58,952 bases of DNA, from NCBI GenBank assembly GCA_027062625.1, contig JAMOSZ010000005.1:1-58952 (forward strand), in the 5' to 3' direction. Each line of letters opens with the position of its first letter. The first letter of the stretch is position 1. The notes beneath the pieces were generated by a model, which saw only the letters and a list, made by a program, of their open reading frames with translations, was not told the origin of the DNA and ran no database searches. Made by a program: the position numbers and the translations under genes. The DNA comes from Nautiliaceae bacterium (GTDB lineage Bacteria > Campylobacterota > Campylobacteria > Campylobacterales > Nautiliaceae). Positions 9,327 to 19,167 of the stretch are shown one piece after another.

Positions 9327-10878
9327 TTTTAAATTTGATATTATTACTGCTTTTTTTTTGTTTGGGTTTTTAATTGTAGTGGTTGTAACTTATAGTGCGG
9401 TTTATATTTTTAATAAATCGGTTAGTATGGAGTTTAAAGATAAAGTTAAGCTATCTGCAAATAATATCTTTTACATATATAAAGAGAGAGCGCTTAGTAT
9501 AAAAAAAAGCACCTTAGCCCTTGCGAAAAATGATATTTTTGATTCTAAATTTAATGTTAATCCAATTGTTATAAAATCGGTGTTTAAAAGCCTTCTTTTA
9601 TCAAATAGTGATTTGACAAAAATTATTTACTTTAATAAAGATAAAAGAGTAGTGCTTGGGTGTTTTAAAAGAGAAGATGATGTAGTTTGTAATTCATTGT
9701 ATGAAAAGCTACCATTTAAGAAAGGATTTAGGGAAAAAGTTAGCAGTGGAGGGATAAAAATTTTATCCGTTGCTCCTATTAAGAATAGAGGTTTTATTGA
9801 GGTTGGAGGATTTATAAAAGAATTTCCTCTTGGAGATTTGTATGATGTGATGTTTTTGGGAAAAAATGGGAATATTTTTTTTAATAGAGTTAGAGAAGCT
9901 AAGAGTATTTATGATGTTTTTCCTTATATTTTGGCAAAAAAAATTTTAAAAAAAGAGAGTGGATTTATAAGTGATGATATTTATATTAAAAAATTATCAA
10001 AAGATTTAAAGCTTGTTTTTATTCAAAATAGACAAATTTTAGAAAAAACAAATACCCTCTCTCAAAGACTTGTTTTAATTATGTTGATTGTCTCTTTTGT
10101 TGTTGCTATTCCTCTTGGGATGTTTTTCTCAAAACCTCTTTATCACTTTTATGAAGAGCTTGATAAGAGGGTAAAAGAAGAGATTGAAAAAAGGCGTCAA
10201 AAAGAGCAACTTCTTATGCACCAAAGTAAGCTTGCAGCCCTTGGAGAGATGCTTGGAAATATTGCTCATCAGTGGAGACATCCTCTAACTCGTCTTTCTT
10301 TGCTTATTCAAAATCTTGATATGGCATTTAAAATGGGTAAGCTTGATAAAGAGAGGTTTGAGAAATTTAAAGAGAATGCGCTTATGCAAATTAATTATAT
10401 GAGTGATACGATTGATGATTTTATAAATTTTTTTAAAAGGGATACAAAAAAGGTAAAGTTTTATCCAGATGAGATTATAAATGATGCATTAAGATTAATT
10501 GAGGGTAGGTTAAAGCAAAATAGAGTTAAAGTCTATTTAGAGGTTAAAAATAAAGAGGCGATAAATGGGTATAAAACTGAATTTTCGCAAGTAATTTTAA
10601 ATATTTTAAATAATGCAATTGATGTATTAAAAGATAAAGAAGAGAGAAAAATTTGGATAAGAGTTGATGGGAAAAGAATTGAGATTGAAGATAGTGGGGG
10701 AGGTGTTGATAAGAAGATAATGGATAAAATTTTTGAGCCTTATTTTACTACTAAATTTCAATCCCAAGGGACTGGTATAGGGCTTTATATGAGTAAAATT
10801 ATAATTACTAAGCATTTTAATGGTAAATTGTATGTGTATAATTCTAAAAGAGGGGCGGTTTTTGTAATAGAATTGTGA
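9301..10878 (+). CDS. Membrane sensor histidine kinase, partner of the regulator at 8679
   Basis: 525 aa from a GTG start that overlaps the regulator gene (a TTG 12 bases on is an alternative). Transmembrane helices at about 14-37 and 256-278 enclose a periplasmic sensor region of about 215 residues. A short linker then leads to the dimerisation domain with the phospho-His in NIAHQWRHPL, and an ATPase domain with N box (NILNNAID), DSGGG, and GTGIGLYMSK motifs. The sensor region has no motif I can name; nitrate, nitrite or redox state would fit the context. It is comparable in role, though not shown to be homologous, to the nitrate-sensing Nss system of Wolinella. Confidence 0.92.
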   Translation: MDIKLKKSDFKFDIITAFFLFGFLIVVVVTYSAVYIFNKSVSMEFKDKVKLSANNIFYIYKERALSIKKSTLALAKNDIFDSKFNVNPIVIKSVFKSLLLSNSDLTKIIYFNKDKRVVLGCFKREDDVVCNSLYEKLPFKKGFREKVSSGGIKILSVAPIKNRGFIEVGGFIKEFPLGDLYDVMFLGKNGNIFFNRVREAKSIYDVFPYILAKKILKKESGFISDDIYIKKLSKDLKLVFIQNRQILEKTNTLSQRLVLIMLIVSFVVAIPLGMFFSKPLYHFYEELDKRVKEEIEKRRQKEQLLMHQSKLAALGEMLGNIAHQWRHPLTRLSLLIQNLDMAFKMGKLDKERFEKFKENALMQINYMSDTIDDFINFFKRDTKKVKFYPDEIINDALRLIEGRLKQNRVKVYLEVKNKEAINGYKTEFSQVILNILNNAIDVLKDKEERKIWIRVDGKRIEIEDSGGGVDKKIMDKIFEPYFTTKFQSQGTGIGLYMSKIIITKHFNGKLYVYNSKRGAVFVIEL

Positions 10879-10891
10879 AATTAATGTTAAA

Positions 10892-10913
10892 GGCACTTTT
10901 GGGGCACTTTATT
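10892..10913 (+). promoter_or_regulatory. 11-bp direct repeat upstream of the tetrahaem cytochrome gene (site C)
   Basis: GGCACTTTTGG (10892-10902) and GGCACTTTATT (10903-10913) in 11-bp phase, reading towards the gene at 10968. The site ends 4 bp before the -10 element TATAAT (10918-10923), so it occupies the -35 region. This is the layout of PhoB-type activated promoters. Confidence 0.7.
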
Positions 10914-10917
10914 TATT

Positions 10918-10923
10918 TATAAT
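10918..10923 (+). promoter_or_regulatory. -10 element of the tetrahaem cytochrome gene
   Basis: A perfect TATAAT 45 bp before the ATG at 10968. No TTGACA-like -35 is seen at the right spacing; its place is taken by the direct repeat 10892-10913, which suggests an activator-dependent promoter. Confidence 0.65.
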
Positions 10924-10967
10924 TCTCCAATCATTAACAAACGAAAAAAGTATAAAAAAGGTTTAGT

Positions 10968-11528
10968 ATGAAAAAATCTACACTTGGAGCTTTAATAGCA
11001 GGTGCTGTTATTGGGCTTGGAATTTCTTATATTGCGGCTGTTTTGGTGGATAAAACAGGTCAGCCAAGCTTTTGTCAAAGTTGTCATACAATGAAACCTA
11101 TGGTTGAGAGTTTTCATTTTAGTGTGCATGGTGGAAACAATCCTCACGGATTTGCAGCTCATCATTGTACGGACTGTCACTTACCTCATAACTCTTTGAT
11201 TGGTTATTTAGTGGCAAAAGGATTAAGCGGTACAAGAGATGCCTTAGCTCAGTTTGGAATTATAAAAAGAGTTGATTTTAAAGAAAATTTCTGGGAAATG
11301 AAACATTATACATATGATAGTGGATGTTTAAGTTGTCACCATGGAATAAAAGAACCTGCAAAAGCTATTGGACTTAGTGAGGAAGTTAAGAAAATTCATG
11401 AAAAATATTATTGGGAAGCAAAAAGAAATGGAGAAGATGTTAGTTGTGTGAAATGTCATAATGACTATGCAATGTCAAACTTTGCTCATCCTAATCTTCT
11501 TAATATTTTAGATAAGGAAGAAAAATAA
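10968..11528 (+). CDS. haoC: Tetrahaem NapC/NrfH-family quinol dehydrogenase, probable partner of HAO
   Basis: 186 aa. A single N-terminal membrane anchor (about residues 7-27) is followed by four CxxCH motifs: CQSCH, CTDCH, CLSCH and CVKCH. The first is CxxCHxM, as in NrfH. Family members oxidise menaquinol and hand electrons to a periplasmic multihaem reductase. No nrfA is present in the window, and the nap operon already has NapGH. I therefore infer that it serves the octahaem enzyme at 183-1718, as in the haoCA pairs of other Campylobacterota, although here the two genes lie about 9 kb apart. Both carry the same direct-repeat site upstream. NrfH or NapC are alternative names. Confidence 0.8.
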   Translation: MKKSTLGALIAGAVIGLGISYIAAVLVDKTGQPSFCQSCHTMKPMVESFHFSVHGGNNPHGFAAHHCTDCHLPHNSLIGYLVAKGLSGTRDALAQFGIIKRVDFKENFWEMKHYTYDSGCLSCHHGIKEPAKAIGLSEEVKKIHEKYYWEAKRNGEDVSCVKCHNDYAMSNFAHPNLLNILDKEEK

Positions 11529-11573
11529 TCTTTCTTTATTTTTTTCTTTCTTAATTTCTTACATTTTTGTTAC

Positions 11574-11596
11574 AATACTCCTAAAAAAGGAGTATT
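11574..11596 (+). promoter_or_regulatory. Inverted repeat covering the ribosome-binding site of the next gene
   Basis: AATACTCC (11574-11581) and GGAGTATT (11589-11596) pair perfectly over 8 bp with a 7-base A-rich loop. The second arm contains the GGAG ribosome site and ends against the ATG at 11597. It could reduce translation when folded. A TACAAT at 11571-11576 could be a -10 that would start transcripts inside the loop and remove the hairpin. Confidence 0.5.
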
Positions 11597-12016
11597 ATGA
11601 AAAAAATCATATTATTGATTTTAGGGATTTTTCTATTTGCGGTTGATTGGGGCGGTAAAGTTAATTGGGCTATGAGTTATGATTTAGCAAAGCAGCTTGC
11701 TAAAAAAGAAAATAAACTTATTATGGTAGATGTTGCATTATCTCATTGTCCTCCGTGTAAATATCTTGCTACAAAAGTTTATACAAACGATGAAGTTGCA
11801 AATTATATTAATAAGCATTTTGTGCCAGTTTTTTATTTAGCTGATAAAGATAATTTACCAGTAGATGTTCAAACTTATTTTACAGGTTCAACTCCTACCA
11901 TTATGTTTATTAAGCCAAATGGAGAATTATTTTATCGTTTTATTGGCGCAAGACCTCCAAAAACATTTTTGCAAGTTTTAAAAGATGTAAATAATAGATA
12001 CCAAGGTCAAAAATGA
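11597..12016 (+). CDS. Exported thioredoxin-like protein, probably for cytochrome c maturation
   Basis: 139 aa with a signal peptide (ending FLFA near residue 15) and a thioredoxin fold of the DUF255/thioredoxin-7 kind. The active-site motif is CPPC within SHCPPCKYL, and the cis-Pro region is STPTIMFI. The gene overlaps the start of ccsBA by 4 bp. In System II cytochrome c maturation a periplasmic thioredoxin (CcsX/ResA) keeps apocytochrome cysteines reduced, so this role is inferred from location and motif. Substrate specificity cannot be read from the sequence. Confidence 0.82.
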   Translation: MKKIILLILGIFLFAVDWGGKVNWAMSYDLAKQLAKKENKLIMVDVALSHCPPCKYLATKVYTNDEVANYINKHFVPVFYLADKDNLPVDVQTYFTGSTPTIMFIKPNGELFYRFIGARPPKTFLQVLKDVNNRYQGQK

Positions 12017-14496
12017 ATATTTTAAAAAGAGTTGGAGATATATTTTTTTCACTTGAAATGGCGGTAATTTTGTCAATTATCTTCTTAATAGCCCAAGCTT
12101 ATGCCACTTTGCTTCCAAATATGCAAGAAGCTTGGGGAGCTGTTTATGAGACAAAATGGTTTGAAGGGTTGATGTGGCTTATTGGGATTAATTTAATTGG
12201 AGTTATGTTTAAATATAAAACTTATAAAAAACCTCCAATTTTTGTTCTTCATTTGTCAATTATTATAATTTTACTTGGTGCAGCTATTACAAGATATTTT
12301 GGGTATGAAGGGACTTTACATCTTAGAAACTCTCAAATGAAGTGCGAAATTATGGTAGAAAAGAGCAAAGCAAGACCTTCTGATATGTATCCAAAAGAGC
12401 TTGGTTTTTGTGTTAAACTTGATAAGTTTGTTATGAGAAAATATCCAGGAAGTATGCAGCCAAGTAGTTATGATAGTTATGTTACTATTTATGATACAAA
12501 TGGGAATAAACTTTTTAAATATCACATTTATATGAACCATATTTTAGTTTATAAAGGATATAGATTTTATCAAGCAAGTTATGATATGGATGAGAGGGGG
12601 AGTATTCTCTCAGTAAATCACGACCCTGGGATGTGGGTTACTTATTTTGGATATATTTTAATGGTAATAGGATTTTTTTGGAGTATGTTTTATAGAAAGA
12701 GTAGATTTATGCTTACGGTTAAAAAACTTAAACAAAGCGGGCTTTTTGGGTTATTGGTACTTTTGATGGTTGGGTTTAATTCTCATTCTTATGCTTTTGA
12801 TTTAAAAGAGTATGCTCAAAAATCAAAAGCGGTAAGTGATGAGTGGAGTAAGGTTTTAGTGCAGCAAAGAGGTAGAATTGAGCCAATGGATACTTTGGAT
12901 TTGGATATTGTTCATAAACTTACGTTAAAATCTCATCTATTAGGTATGGATTATAATCAAATAGTAGCTGGGATGGTCGCTTTTCCAGATGTCTTTGAAA
13001 AGCTTCCTTTAATTTATGTTGGGCATCCAAAAATTAGAAAACTTCTTGGAATTAAAGGAAAATATGCAAGTTATAATGACTTTTTTGATAAAAATGGAGA
13101 GTTTAAATTTACAAAAGAGATAGACAAAGCCTTTAAAACTCCTGATAAAGATAGAAATATTTTAGATAGAGAGTGGTTAAAAATTAATGAGAGAGTTTAT
13201 GTCGCATTTGAAGTTTATACTGCAAAAATATTTAAAATCTTCCCAACTCCAAACTCAAAAAGTATGAATTATCGTTGGTTTAGTATTGATGATATTAAGC
13301 AAGTAATTAAAATGGGGCTTATGAATCCAATGGATGCTCAGTTTTACTTTAATCTTTTTAGTAATTTAGCAAAAGGGATTCAAACTTATAATGTAGAGCT
13401 TGAAAAGTCTACAAGAGAAAAAATTTATCAACTTCAAAAAGATTATAGTAAAGAGATTTTACCATCTCCTTCTAAAATTGAGTGGGAGATAAGATATAAT
13501 AGAATGGCAATTTTCCCAAAACTTATTGGAGTTTATACAACTCTTGGACTTCTTGCAATACTTCTTGGATTTATTGAAATAATCAAAAGAAAAAGATACA
13601 AAAAAGTAGAACTTGCTTTGATTGTTTTAGGATATGTTGGACTTATTTTACATACTGCAAATATGATTTTAAGATGGTATATTGCAGGACACGCTCCTTG
13701 GTCTGATGCTTATGAGTCAATTGTATTTATTGCTTGGGGTAGTGCCTTTGCTTCATTAATCTTTTTTAGAAAGTCAATGCTTGCACTTGGAGCTGGGCTT
13801 TTTGTAGCTGGTATGTTTATGATGGTAGCTCACTTAAACAATATTAATCCTCAAATTACTAATATGGTACCGGTATTAAAGAGTTACTGGCTTTTGATTC
13901 ATGTTGCGGTTATTACATCAAGTTATGGATTTTTGGGCGTTGGTAGTATGCTTGGACTTTTGAATTTGATTTTGTTTGCAATGAGTAAGAAGTATGATTT
14001 AAAAGCTCAAATTAAGCAGCTAAATAATATTATCTACATCTCTTTATATATTGGACTTGCATTGCTTAGCATTGGGACATTTCTTGGTGGAGTTTGGGCA
14101 AATGAGAGTTGGGGAAGATATTGGTCTTGGGACCCAAAAGAGACTTGGAGTCTTATAGCGATGATTGTTTATGCGCTAGTTATTCATACTAAAATGATTC
14201 CGGAGATGAAGGGAGAGTTTATCTTTTCGCTTCTTAGCTTTTTATCGTTTTTCTTTATTTTGATGACATATTTTGGAGTAAATTTCTATATCGCCCAAGG
14301 GCTTCATAGTTATGGTCAAGGAGTAGCTGATGGATATTGGTGGATAAATATTATTTTTGCTGGAATGGGTGCTTGGATTTTGGTTGTTTTAGTAACGCTT
14401 ATTGGTGGAATTATTCAAAGAAGAAAAAAAAGTATGGAGATAATCAAAAAAGAAAAAGAGACTCACGATTATCATCCAGAATATAAAGGAAATTAA
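12013..14496 (+). CDS. ccsBA: CcsBA, fused System II cytochrome c haem lyase
   Basis: 827 aa, a natural fusion of ResB/CcsB (N-terminal half, four helices plus a periplasmic region) and CcsA (C-terminal half, about residues 500-800, six or more helices). The haem-binding WWD signature is visible as WGRYWSWDPKETWSL. Flanking conserved histidines occur in LHTANMILRWYIAGHAPWSD and in HTKMIPEM. It exports haem and ligates it to CxxCH motifs in the periplasm, as needed for HAO (8 haems), HaoC (4) and NapB (2). Position between the thioredoxin-like gene and hem genes fits. Some Campylobacterota have several isoenzymes with different motif preference; this one cannot be typed by eye. Confidence 0.95.
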   Translation: MNILKRVGDIFFSLEMAVILSIIFLIAQAYATLLPNMQEAWGAVYETKWFEGLMWLIGINLIGVMFKYKTYKKPPIFVLHLSIIIILLGAAITRYFGYEGTLHLRNSQMKCEIMVEKSKARPSDMYPKELGFCVKLDKFVMRKYPGSMQPSSYDSYVTIYDTNGNKLFKYHIYMNHILVYKGYRFYQASYDMDERGSILSVNHDPGMWVTYFGYILMVIGFFWSMFYRKSRFMLTVKKLKQSGLFGLLVLLMVGFNSHSYAFDLKEYAQKSKAVSDEWSKVLVQQRGRIEPMDTLDLDIVHKLTLKSHLLGMDYNQIVAGMVAFPDVFEKLPLIYVGHPKIRKLLGIKGKYASYNDFFDKNGEFKFTKEIDKAFKTPDKDRNILDREWLKINERVYVAFEVYTAKIFKIFPTPNSKSMNYRWFSIDDIKQVIKMGLMNPMDAQFYFNLFSNLAKGIQTYNVELEKSTREKIYQLQKDYSKEILPSPSKIEWEIRYNRMAIFPKLIGVYTTLGLLAILLGFIEIIKRKRYKKVELALIVLGYVGLILHTANMILRWYIAGHAPWSDAYESIVFIAWGSAFASLIFFRKSMLALGAGLFVAGMFMMVAHLNNINPQITNMVPVLKSYWLLIHVAVITSSYGFLGVGSMLGLLNLILFAMSKKYDLKAQIKQLNNIIYISLYIGLALLSIGTFLGGVWANESWGRYWSWDPKETWSLIAMIVYALVIHTKMIPEMKGEFIFSLLSFLSFFFILMTYFGVNFYIAQGLHSYGQGVADGYWWINIIFAGMGAWILVVLVTLIGGIIQRRKKSMEIIKKEKETHDYHPEYKGN

Positions 14497-14961
14497 ATGG
14501 TTTGTGAACTTTGTGGAAGTGGAAAAAATGTAACTGGATTTGAGGTTGAGGGTGAGATTGTAAATTTGTGTGAAGAGTGTAAAAGTCAAATTGAGAGTGG
14601 AGATTTGGATGAAAACCATTTTCAATGTTTGAATGAGAGTATGTGGAGTGATAAAAAGGGCGTTAAGATTTTAACTTACCGCCTTTTGAAAAAGTTAGGC
14701 AGAACGGATTTATTGGATATGATGTATTTAAGTGATGAAGAGCTTGCACTGGCACAAAAAGAGGAAGAAGAAAAACTTGATAGTGTGGGAAATAGGCTAA
14801 GAGATGGTGATAGTGTGATGGTTATTAAAGATTTGAATGTAAAAGGGGGAGGAGTTATAAAAAGAGGAACAGTATTTAAAAATATCCGTTTAGGAGATAC
14901 GCCAGGGCATATCTTGGCAAAAAATATTTATATCAAAACGGAGTTTGTAAAAAAGGTTTAA
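14497..14961 (+). CDS. phnA: PhnA/YjdM-domain zinc-ribbon protein
   Basis: 154 aa. The N-terminus has a zinc-ribbon-like pair (CELCGSG and CEEC). The C-terminal ~70 residues match the PhnA (YjdM) domain (GDSVMVIKDLNVKG, RGTVFKNIRL, TEFVKK). Despite the historical link to alkylphosphonates, the function of this family is not settled. It directly follows ccsBA without a gap and sits one base before hemA, so it is part of the same operon; no role in haem synthesis is known. Confidence 0.8.
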   Translation: MVCELCGSGKNVTGFEVEGEIVNLCEECKSQIESGDLDENHFQCLNESMWSDKKGVKILTYRLLKKLGRTDLLDMMYLSDEELALAQKEEEEKLDSVGNRLRDGDSVMVIKDLNVKGGGVIKRGTVFKNIRLGDTPGHILAKNIYIKTEFVKKV

Positions 14962-14962
14962 G

Positions 14963-16222
14963 ATGTATTATGTAATTAGTTTTAATTATAGAAACTCAGA
15001 TGTAGTTTTAAGAAGCAAGCTATCCCAGCTTAGACTTGACGATTTTAAGGAGTTTAAAGAAGTTTTGCTTTTGTCTACTTGTAATAGAATTGAGGTTGTA
15101 TTTGATAAAAAAAGAGATTTAAATGAACTTTATGATAAAGTTTTTTACAAATTCATCTCTCCTGAGGAGATGGTAAAGGCTGAGAAGTTTGAGGGGGATG
15201 AGGCGATTGAGCATATTTTTAAGGTAGCTTCAAGTCTTGATTCTATGGTAGTTGGAGAGACGCAAATTACTGGACAATTAAAGGATTCTTTTTATGAAGC
15301 GTATGAGAGAGGATATATTGGTAAAAATCTTACGCGTCTTATCCATTTTTCTTTTAAATGTGCTAAAAAGATAAGAAATCAAACTCAAATTTCATCTGAG
15401 CCTGTAAGTGTTGCAAGTATTGCAGTAAAAGAGGCAAAAGAGAGACTTGGAGATTTGAGTGGGTATAGTGCAATTGTAGTTGGAGTTGGGGATACTTCAA
15501 GGATTGTTTGTAAAAATTTGATTAAAGAGGGAGTAAATATTATTTTAGTTAATAGGACTATTGAAAATGCAATTGCCCTAAAAGAAGAGCTTGGAGATGA
15601 GGTTAATATTGATGTGCACTCTCTTGATAGTTTGCCAAAGCTTGTTAATAATTATAGACTCCTCTTTTGTGCTACTTCTTCTCCTACTTTTGTTATTAAA
15701 AAGGAGTTTGTAAAGCCAACTAAGTTTAAAAGAGTTTGGTTTGATTTGGCTATTCCAAGTGATATTGAAGAGATTGAATGTGGAGATATTGAGATTATAA
15801 GAGTTGATGATTTAAAAGAGATTAGTCAAAGAAATATTGAAAAAAGAAAAAAAGAGCTTGTAAGTGCGAATAAGCTTATTAAAAGATGCGTTGATGAATA
15901 TAAAAAGTACCTCCAATCAGTTTCAGTTGAGCCCGTTATTAAATTTTTGCAAGATAAAGCGAAAGAGTGTTCAAAAAGAGCTTTAAAAAATGCCGTAAAA
16001 AAACACTATATTCCAAAAGAGCTTGAAGATGAGGTTGAAAAAGTTTTGCATAACGCTTTTAAACGTTTTTTACACCACCCAAATATGACTCTTAGAAAGA
16101 TATCAGATAATGCGGAGGCTGATTTGTTTGTATCGGTTATAAAAAGGCTTTTTGGTGAGAATGATTTAAAGATGGATATGAATAAGTGCGAATATCATAT
16201 GGAAAAAGGAATTTTTAAATAA
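14963..16222 (+). CDS. hemA: Glutamyl-tRNA reductase
   Basis: 419 aa. The catalytic Cys lies in [10 protein letters not shown] (near residue 48), followed by the signature [10 protein letters not shown], the NADPH-binding domain ([11 protein letters not shown]) and a C-terminal dimerisation helix. It makes glutamate-1-semialdehyde from glutamyl-tRNA, the first step of C5 haem synthesis. It opens a run of five hem genes placed directly after ccsBA, a sensible grouping in a cell making many multihaem cytochromes. Length is normal for the family. Confidence 0.97.
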   Translation: MYYVISFNYRNSDVVLRSKLSQLRLDDFKEFKEVLLLSTCNRIEVVFDKKRDLNELYDKVFYKFISPEEMVKAEKFEGDEAIEHIFKVASSLDSMVVGETQITGQLKDSFYEAYERGYIGKNLTRLIHFSFKCAKKIRNQTQISSEPVSVASIAVKEAKERLGDLSGYSAIVVGVGDTSRIVCKNLIKEGVNIILVNRTIENAIALKEELGDEVNIDVHSLDSLPKLVNNYRLLFCATSSPTFVIKKEFVKPTKFKRVWFDLAIPSDIEEIECGDIEIIRVDDLKEISQRNIEKRKKELVSANKLIKRCVDEYKKYLQSVSVEPVIKFLQDKAKECSKRALKNAVKKHYIPKELEDEVEKVLHNAFKRFLHHPNMTLRKISDNAEADLFVSVIKRLFGENDLKMDMNKCEYHMEKGIFK

Positions 16223-16232
16223 AGGATTTAAT

Positions 16233-17273
16233 ATGGGAAAAATTTTTATTGATGCGTGTTTTGGCAAAAAGACTCCATATACCCCTGTTTGGATGATGAG
16301 ACAAGCTGGGAGGTATTTGCCTGAGTATATGGAGGTTAGAAGAAGAGCTGGTGATTTTCTTACGATGACAAGAAATCCTGATATAGTTGCTGAGGTTACG
16401 CTCCAACCAGTTGAGATTTTGGATGTTGATGCTGCTATTTTGTTTAGCGATATTTTAAATCTTCCAATGGAGATGGGGCTTCCTTTGAGGTTTGAAAAAG
16501 GGGTTGGTCCTGTTTTTGATAAAACTATTGAGAGTGAGGAGGATATTGATAAGTTAGATTCAAAAGCTGATGAGAAGATAAGCTATGTTTATGAAGGGAT
16601 TAAAAAGATAAAAGAGAAACTTCCAGAAGATAAGGCTCTTATTGGATTTGCCGGAAGTCCTTGGACGATTGCCACTTATATGGTTGAGGGCAGAGGCTCA
16701 AAGCAGTATGCAAAAATAAAAAAGATGGTTTATGCTAACCCGATGCTTCTTCACAGATTAATAAGTTTTAACACAAAAGAGACAATAGAGTATTTAAGCA
16801 AACAAATTGAAGCTGGGGCTGATGCTGTTATGGTGTTTGATAGTTGGGGGGGAGCTTTGGAGAGAGAGAAGTTTTTTGAATTTTCTTGGAATTATATAAA
16901 AGAGATTGCAAGAAGATTAAAAGAAAAATACCCTCATATTCCAGTAATTGCGTTTAGCAAAGGTGTTGGACTTTATATGGGGGATATGGATGGAGAGATG
17001 GATGTAATTGGAGTTGATTGGAATACTCCAATGGAGTATGCACTTGAAATTTTTGAAGATAATTATACTCTTCAAGGAAATATGGACCCAACAAGGCTTT
17101 ATAGTAAAAGTGCAACAAAAGAAGCAGTTGAGAAAATTGCAAACATAATGAATGGGCATAGGCATATTTTTAACCTTGGGCACGGGATTTTACCGGATGT
17201 GCCGGTTGAGAATGCTAAGTTTTTTGTAGATTATGCAAAAGAGTATTCTAAAAAATTAAGGGAGCAAAAATGA
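16233..17273 (+). CDS. hemE: Uroporphyrinogen decarboxylase
   Basis: 346 aa with the two family signatures: [15 protein letters not shown] near the N-terminus and the central [14 protein letters not shown]-terminal [11 protein letters not shown] is also conserved. It converts uroporphyrinogen III to coproporphyrinogen III in the cytoplasm. A ribosome site (AAAGGA) precedes the ATG, and the stop overlaps the hemB start by 4 bp, so translation is probably coupled. Confidence 0.97.
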   Translation: MGKIFIDACFGKKTPYTPVWMMRQAGRYLPEYMEVRRRAGDFLTMTRNPDIVAEVTLQPVEILDVDAAILFSDILNLPMEMGLPLRFEKGVGPVFDKTIESEEDIDKLDSKADEKISYVYEGIKKIKEKLPEDKALIGFAGSPWTIATYMVEGRGSKQYAKIKKMVYANPMLLHRLISFNTKETIEYLSKQIEAGADAVMVFDSWGGALEREKFFEFSWNYIKEIARRLKEKYPHIPVIAFSKGVGLYMGDMDGEMDVIGVDWNTPMEYALEIFEDNYTLQGNMDPTRLYSKSATKEAVEKIANIMNGHRHIFNLGHGILPDVPVENAKFFVDYAKEYSKKLREQK

Positions 17274-18247
17274 ATCTTAGACGCCTAAGACTTAATAGCA
17301 ATATAAGAGATTTAGTAAGAGAAACTTATCTTACAAAAAATGACCTTATTATGCCAGTTTTCATAAAAGAAGGGCTTGATGGAAAAAAAGAGATAAAGTC
17401 AATGCCCGGGATTTATCAGTTTGGTGAAAATGCGTTTTTGGATGAGGTTGGTGAGTGTATAGAACTTGGAATAAAAGCAGTTATTTTATTTGGAATTCCA
17501 AAGTTAAAAGATTCTTGCGGGAGTGATGCTTTGGATGAAGAGGGGCTAATTGCAAGGAGTGTAAGAAAGATAAAAGAGACTTTTGGAGATAAAATTGCCG
17601 TAATTACAGACTTGTGCTTTTGCGAATTTACAGACCACGGACATTGTGGGATAATCAATCCAAAGCTTAAAACAGTGGATAATGAAGCAACCTTAAAAAT
17701 CTCTGCAAAGCAAGCTATAATTCACGCAAAAGCTGGGGCTGATATTATTGCACCAAGTGGGATGATGGATGGGATTGTTAAGACTTTAAGAGAAGCTCTT
17801 GATAAGAGTGGATTTTCTTATATGCCTATTATGAGCTATTCTACAAAGTTTGCTTCCTCTTTTTATGGACCTTTTAGAGATGCAGCGGAGAGTGCACCTG
17901 TTGAGAGTGAGTATCTTCCAAAGGATAGAAAAACATATCAAATGGATGTAGCAAATGCAAGAGAAGCGCTTTTGGAGAGTTTGGTTGATGAGGCTGAGGG
18001 AGCTGATATTTTGATGGTAAAGCCTGCCCTTGCATTTATGGATATTATTAAAACAATAAAAGAGAACACCCTAAGACCGCTTTGTGTTTATAATGTAAGC
18101 GGGGAGTATTCAATGGTAAAAGCGGCAAGTATGAATGGGTGGATGAATTATGAGAGTTTAATGATGGAGATACTTCTTAGCTTTAAAAGAGCAGGGGCTG
18201 ATATGATTATAAGTTATCATAGCAAAGATGCTGCAAAACTTTTATAA
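17270..18247 (+). CDS. hemB: Delta-aminolevulinic acid dehydratase (porphobilinogen synthase)
   Basis: 325 aa. Metal-binding Cys region ([14 protein letters not shown], near residues 118-131), the two Schiff-base lysines expected in [17 protein letters not shown] and MVKPALAF, and the C-terminal YNVSGEY block are all present. It joins two 5-aminolevulinate molecules into porphobilinogen. The three-Cys metal site suggests the Zn-dependent type. It is co-transcribed with hemE. Confidence 0.97.
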   Translation: MNLRRLRLNSNIRDLVRETYLTKNDLIMPVFIKEGLDGKKEIKSMPGIYQFGENAFLDEVGECIELGIKAVILFGIPKLKDSCGSDALDEEGLIARSVRKIKETFGDKIAVITDLCFCEFTDHGHCGIINPKLKTVDNEATLKISAKQAIIHAKAGADIIAPSGMMDGIVKTLREALDKSGFSYMPIMSYSTKFASSFYGPFRDAAESAPVESEYLPKDRKTYQMDVANAREALLESLVDEAEGADILMVKPALAFMDIIKTIKENTLRPLCVYNVSGEYSMVKAASMNGWMNYESLMMEILLSFKRAGADMIISYHSKDAAKLL

Positions 18248-18253
18248 TTTTGG

Positions 18254-18259
18254 TAAAAT
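18254..18259 (+). promoter_or_regulatory. Possible internal -10 element before hemC
   Basis: TAAAAT preceded by TTTTGG, the extended -10 form seen elsewhere in the window (for example 57192). It lies in the 32-bp gap between hemB and hemC and could give hemC and hemN extra transcription. No clear -35 is visible. Confidence 0.35.
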
Positions 18260-18279
18260 TAATATAAAAAAGGGTTTGA

Positions 18280-19167
18280 ATGAAACTAAAAATTGCAACG
18301 CGTGGAAGTAAGCTTGCTTTATGGCAGGCTGAATGGGTTAAAAAAAGACTTGAAAAATTAGGACACGAAGTTGAGCTAAAAATTGTAACAACAACGGGGG
18401 ATAAAATTTTAAATAAGCCGCTTGCTGATATTGGAGGTAAAGGGCTTTTTATTAAAGAGGTAGAAGAGGCGCTTTTAAGAGGGGAAGCTCAAATAGCCGT
18501 TCACTCTTTAAAAGATTTTCCAACTCAATATGATAAAGAACATTTCACTCTTGCAGCTATTCCAAAAAGAGAAGCGGTTGAGGATTGCTTTTTGAGTGAG
18601 ACTTTTGAGACACTTGCTGAGCTTCCTCACAATGCGGTAATTGGAACAAGCTCAATAAGAAGGGCTATGCAGTTAAAAGCGTTTAGGAGTGATTTTGTAA
18701 TTGTGGATTTGAGAGGTAATGTGGATACTAGGATTAATAAGCTAAAAAAGGGTGAGTTTGATGCTATTATCTTAGCTTATGCTGGCATTAAAAGACTTGG
18801 GCTTATTAAAGAAGTAAAATATGTTGAAGTGCTTGATACTGATATTATGGTTCCTGCAATGGGGCAAGGAGCTCTTGGAATTGAGACAATAAACGATGAA
18901 GAGGTAATTAAAGCAGTTAAGCCTCTTAATGATTTATGGACAGAGGTTGAAGTTAGTGTGGAGAGGGATTTTGTAGATGAGTTAAACCTTGGATGTCACG
19001 CTCCTGTTGGAATTAATGCAAAAATAATGGTAGATGATAGCATTAAAATAAAAGGGGTGGTTCAAGGAAAAGATGGTAAAGTGATTAAAAAAGAGTTATT
19101 AGTTCCATTTGATGAGTGGAAATATGTTGGAAGAGAGTTTGCAGATGAGTTTAAGGAATATCTATGA
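18280..19167 (+). CDS. hemC: Porphobilinogen deaminase (hydroxymethylbilane synthase)
   Basis: 295 aa. It starts with IATRGSKLALWQAEWV, contains VHSLKDFPT and IGTSSIRRAMQL, and carries the dipyrromethane-cofactor Cys in LNLGCHAPVG (near residue 241). It polymerises four porphobilinogen units into hydroxymethylbilane. It overlaps hemN by 4 bp. hemD, needed for the next step, is not in this window. Confidence 0.97.
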   Translation: MKLKIATRGSKLALWQAEWVKKRLEKLGHEVELKIVTTTGDKILNKPLADIGGKGLFIKEVEEALLRGEAQIAVHSLKDFPTQYDKEHFTLAAIPKREAVEDCFLSETFETLAELPHNAVIGTSSIRRAMQLKAFRSDFVIVDLRGNVDTRINKLKKGEFDAIILAYAGIKRLGLIKEVKYVEVLDTDIMVPAMGQGALGIETINDEEVIKAVKPLNDLWTEVEVSVERDFVDELNLGCHAPVGINAKIMVDDSIKIKGVVQGKDGKVIKKELLVPFDEWKYVGREFADEFKEYL

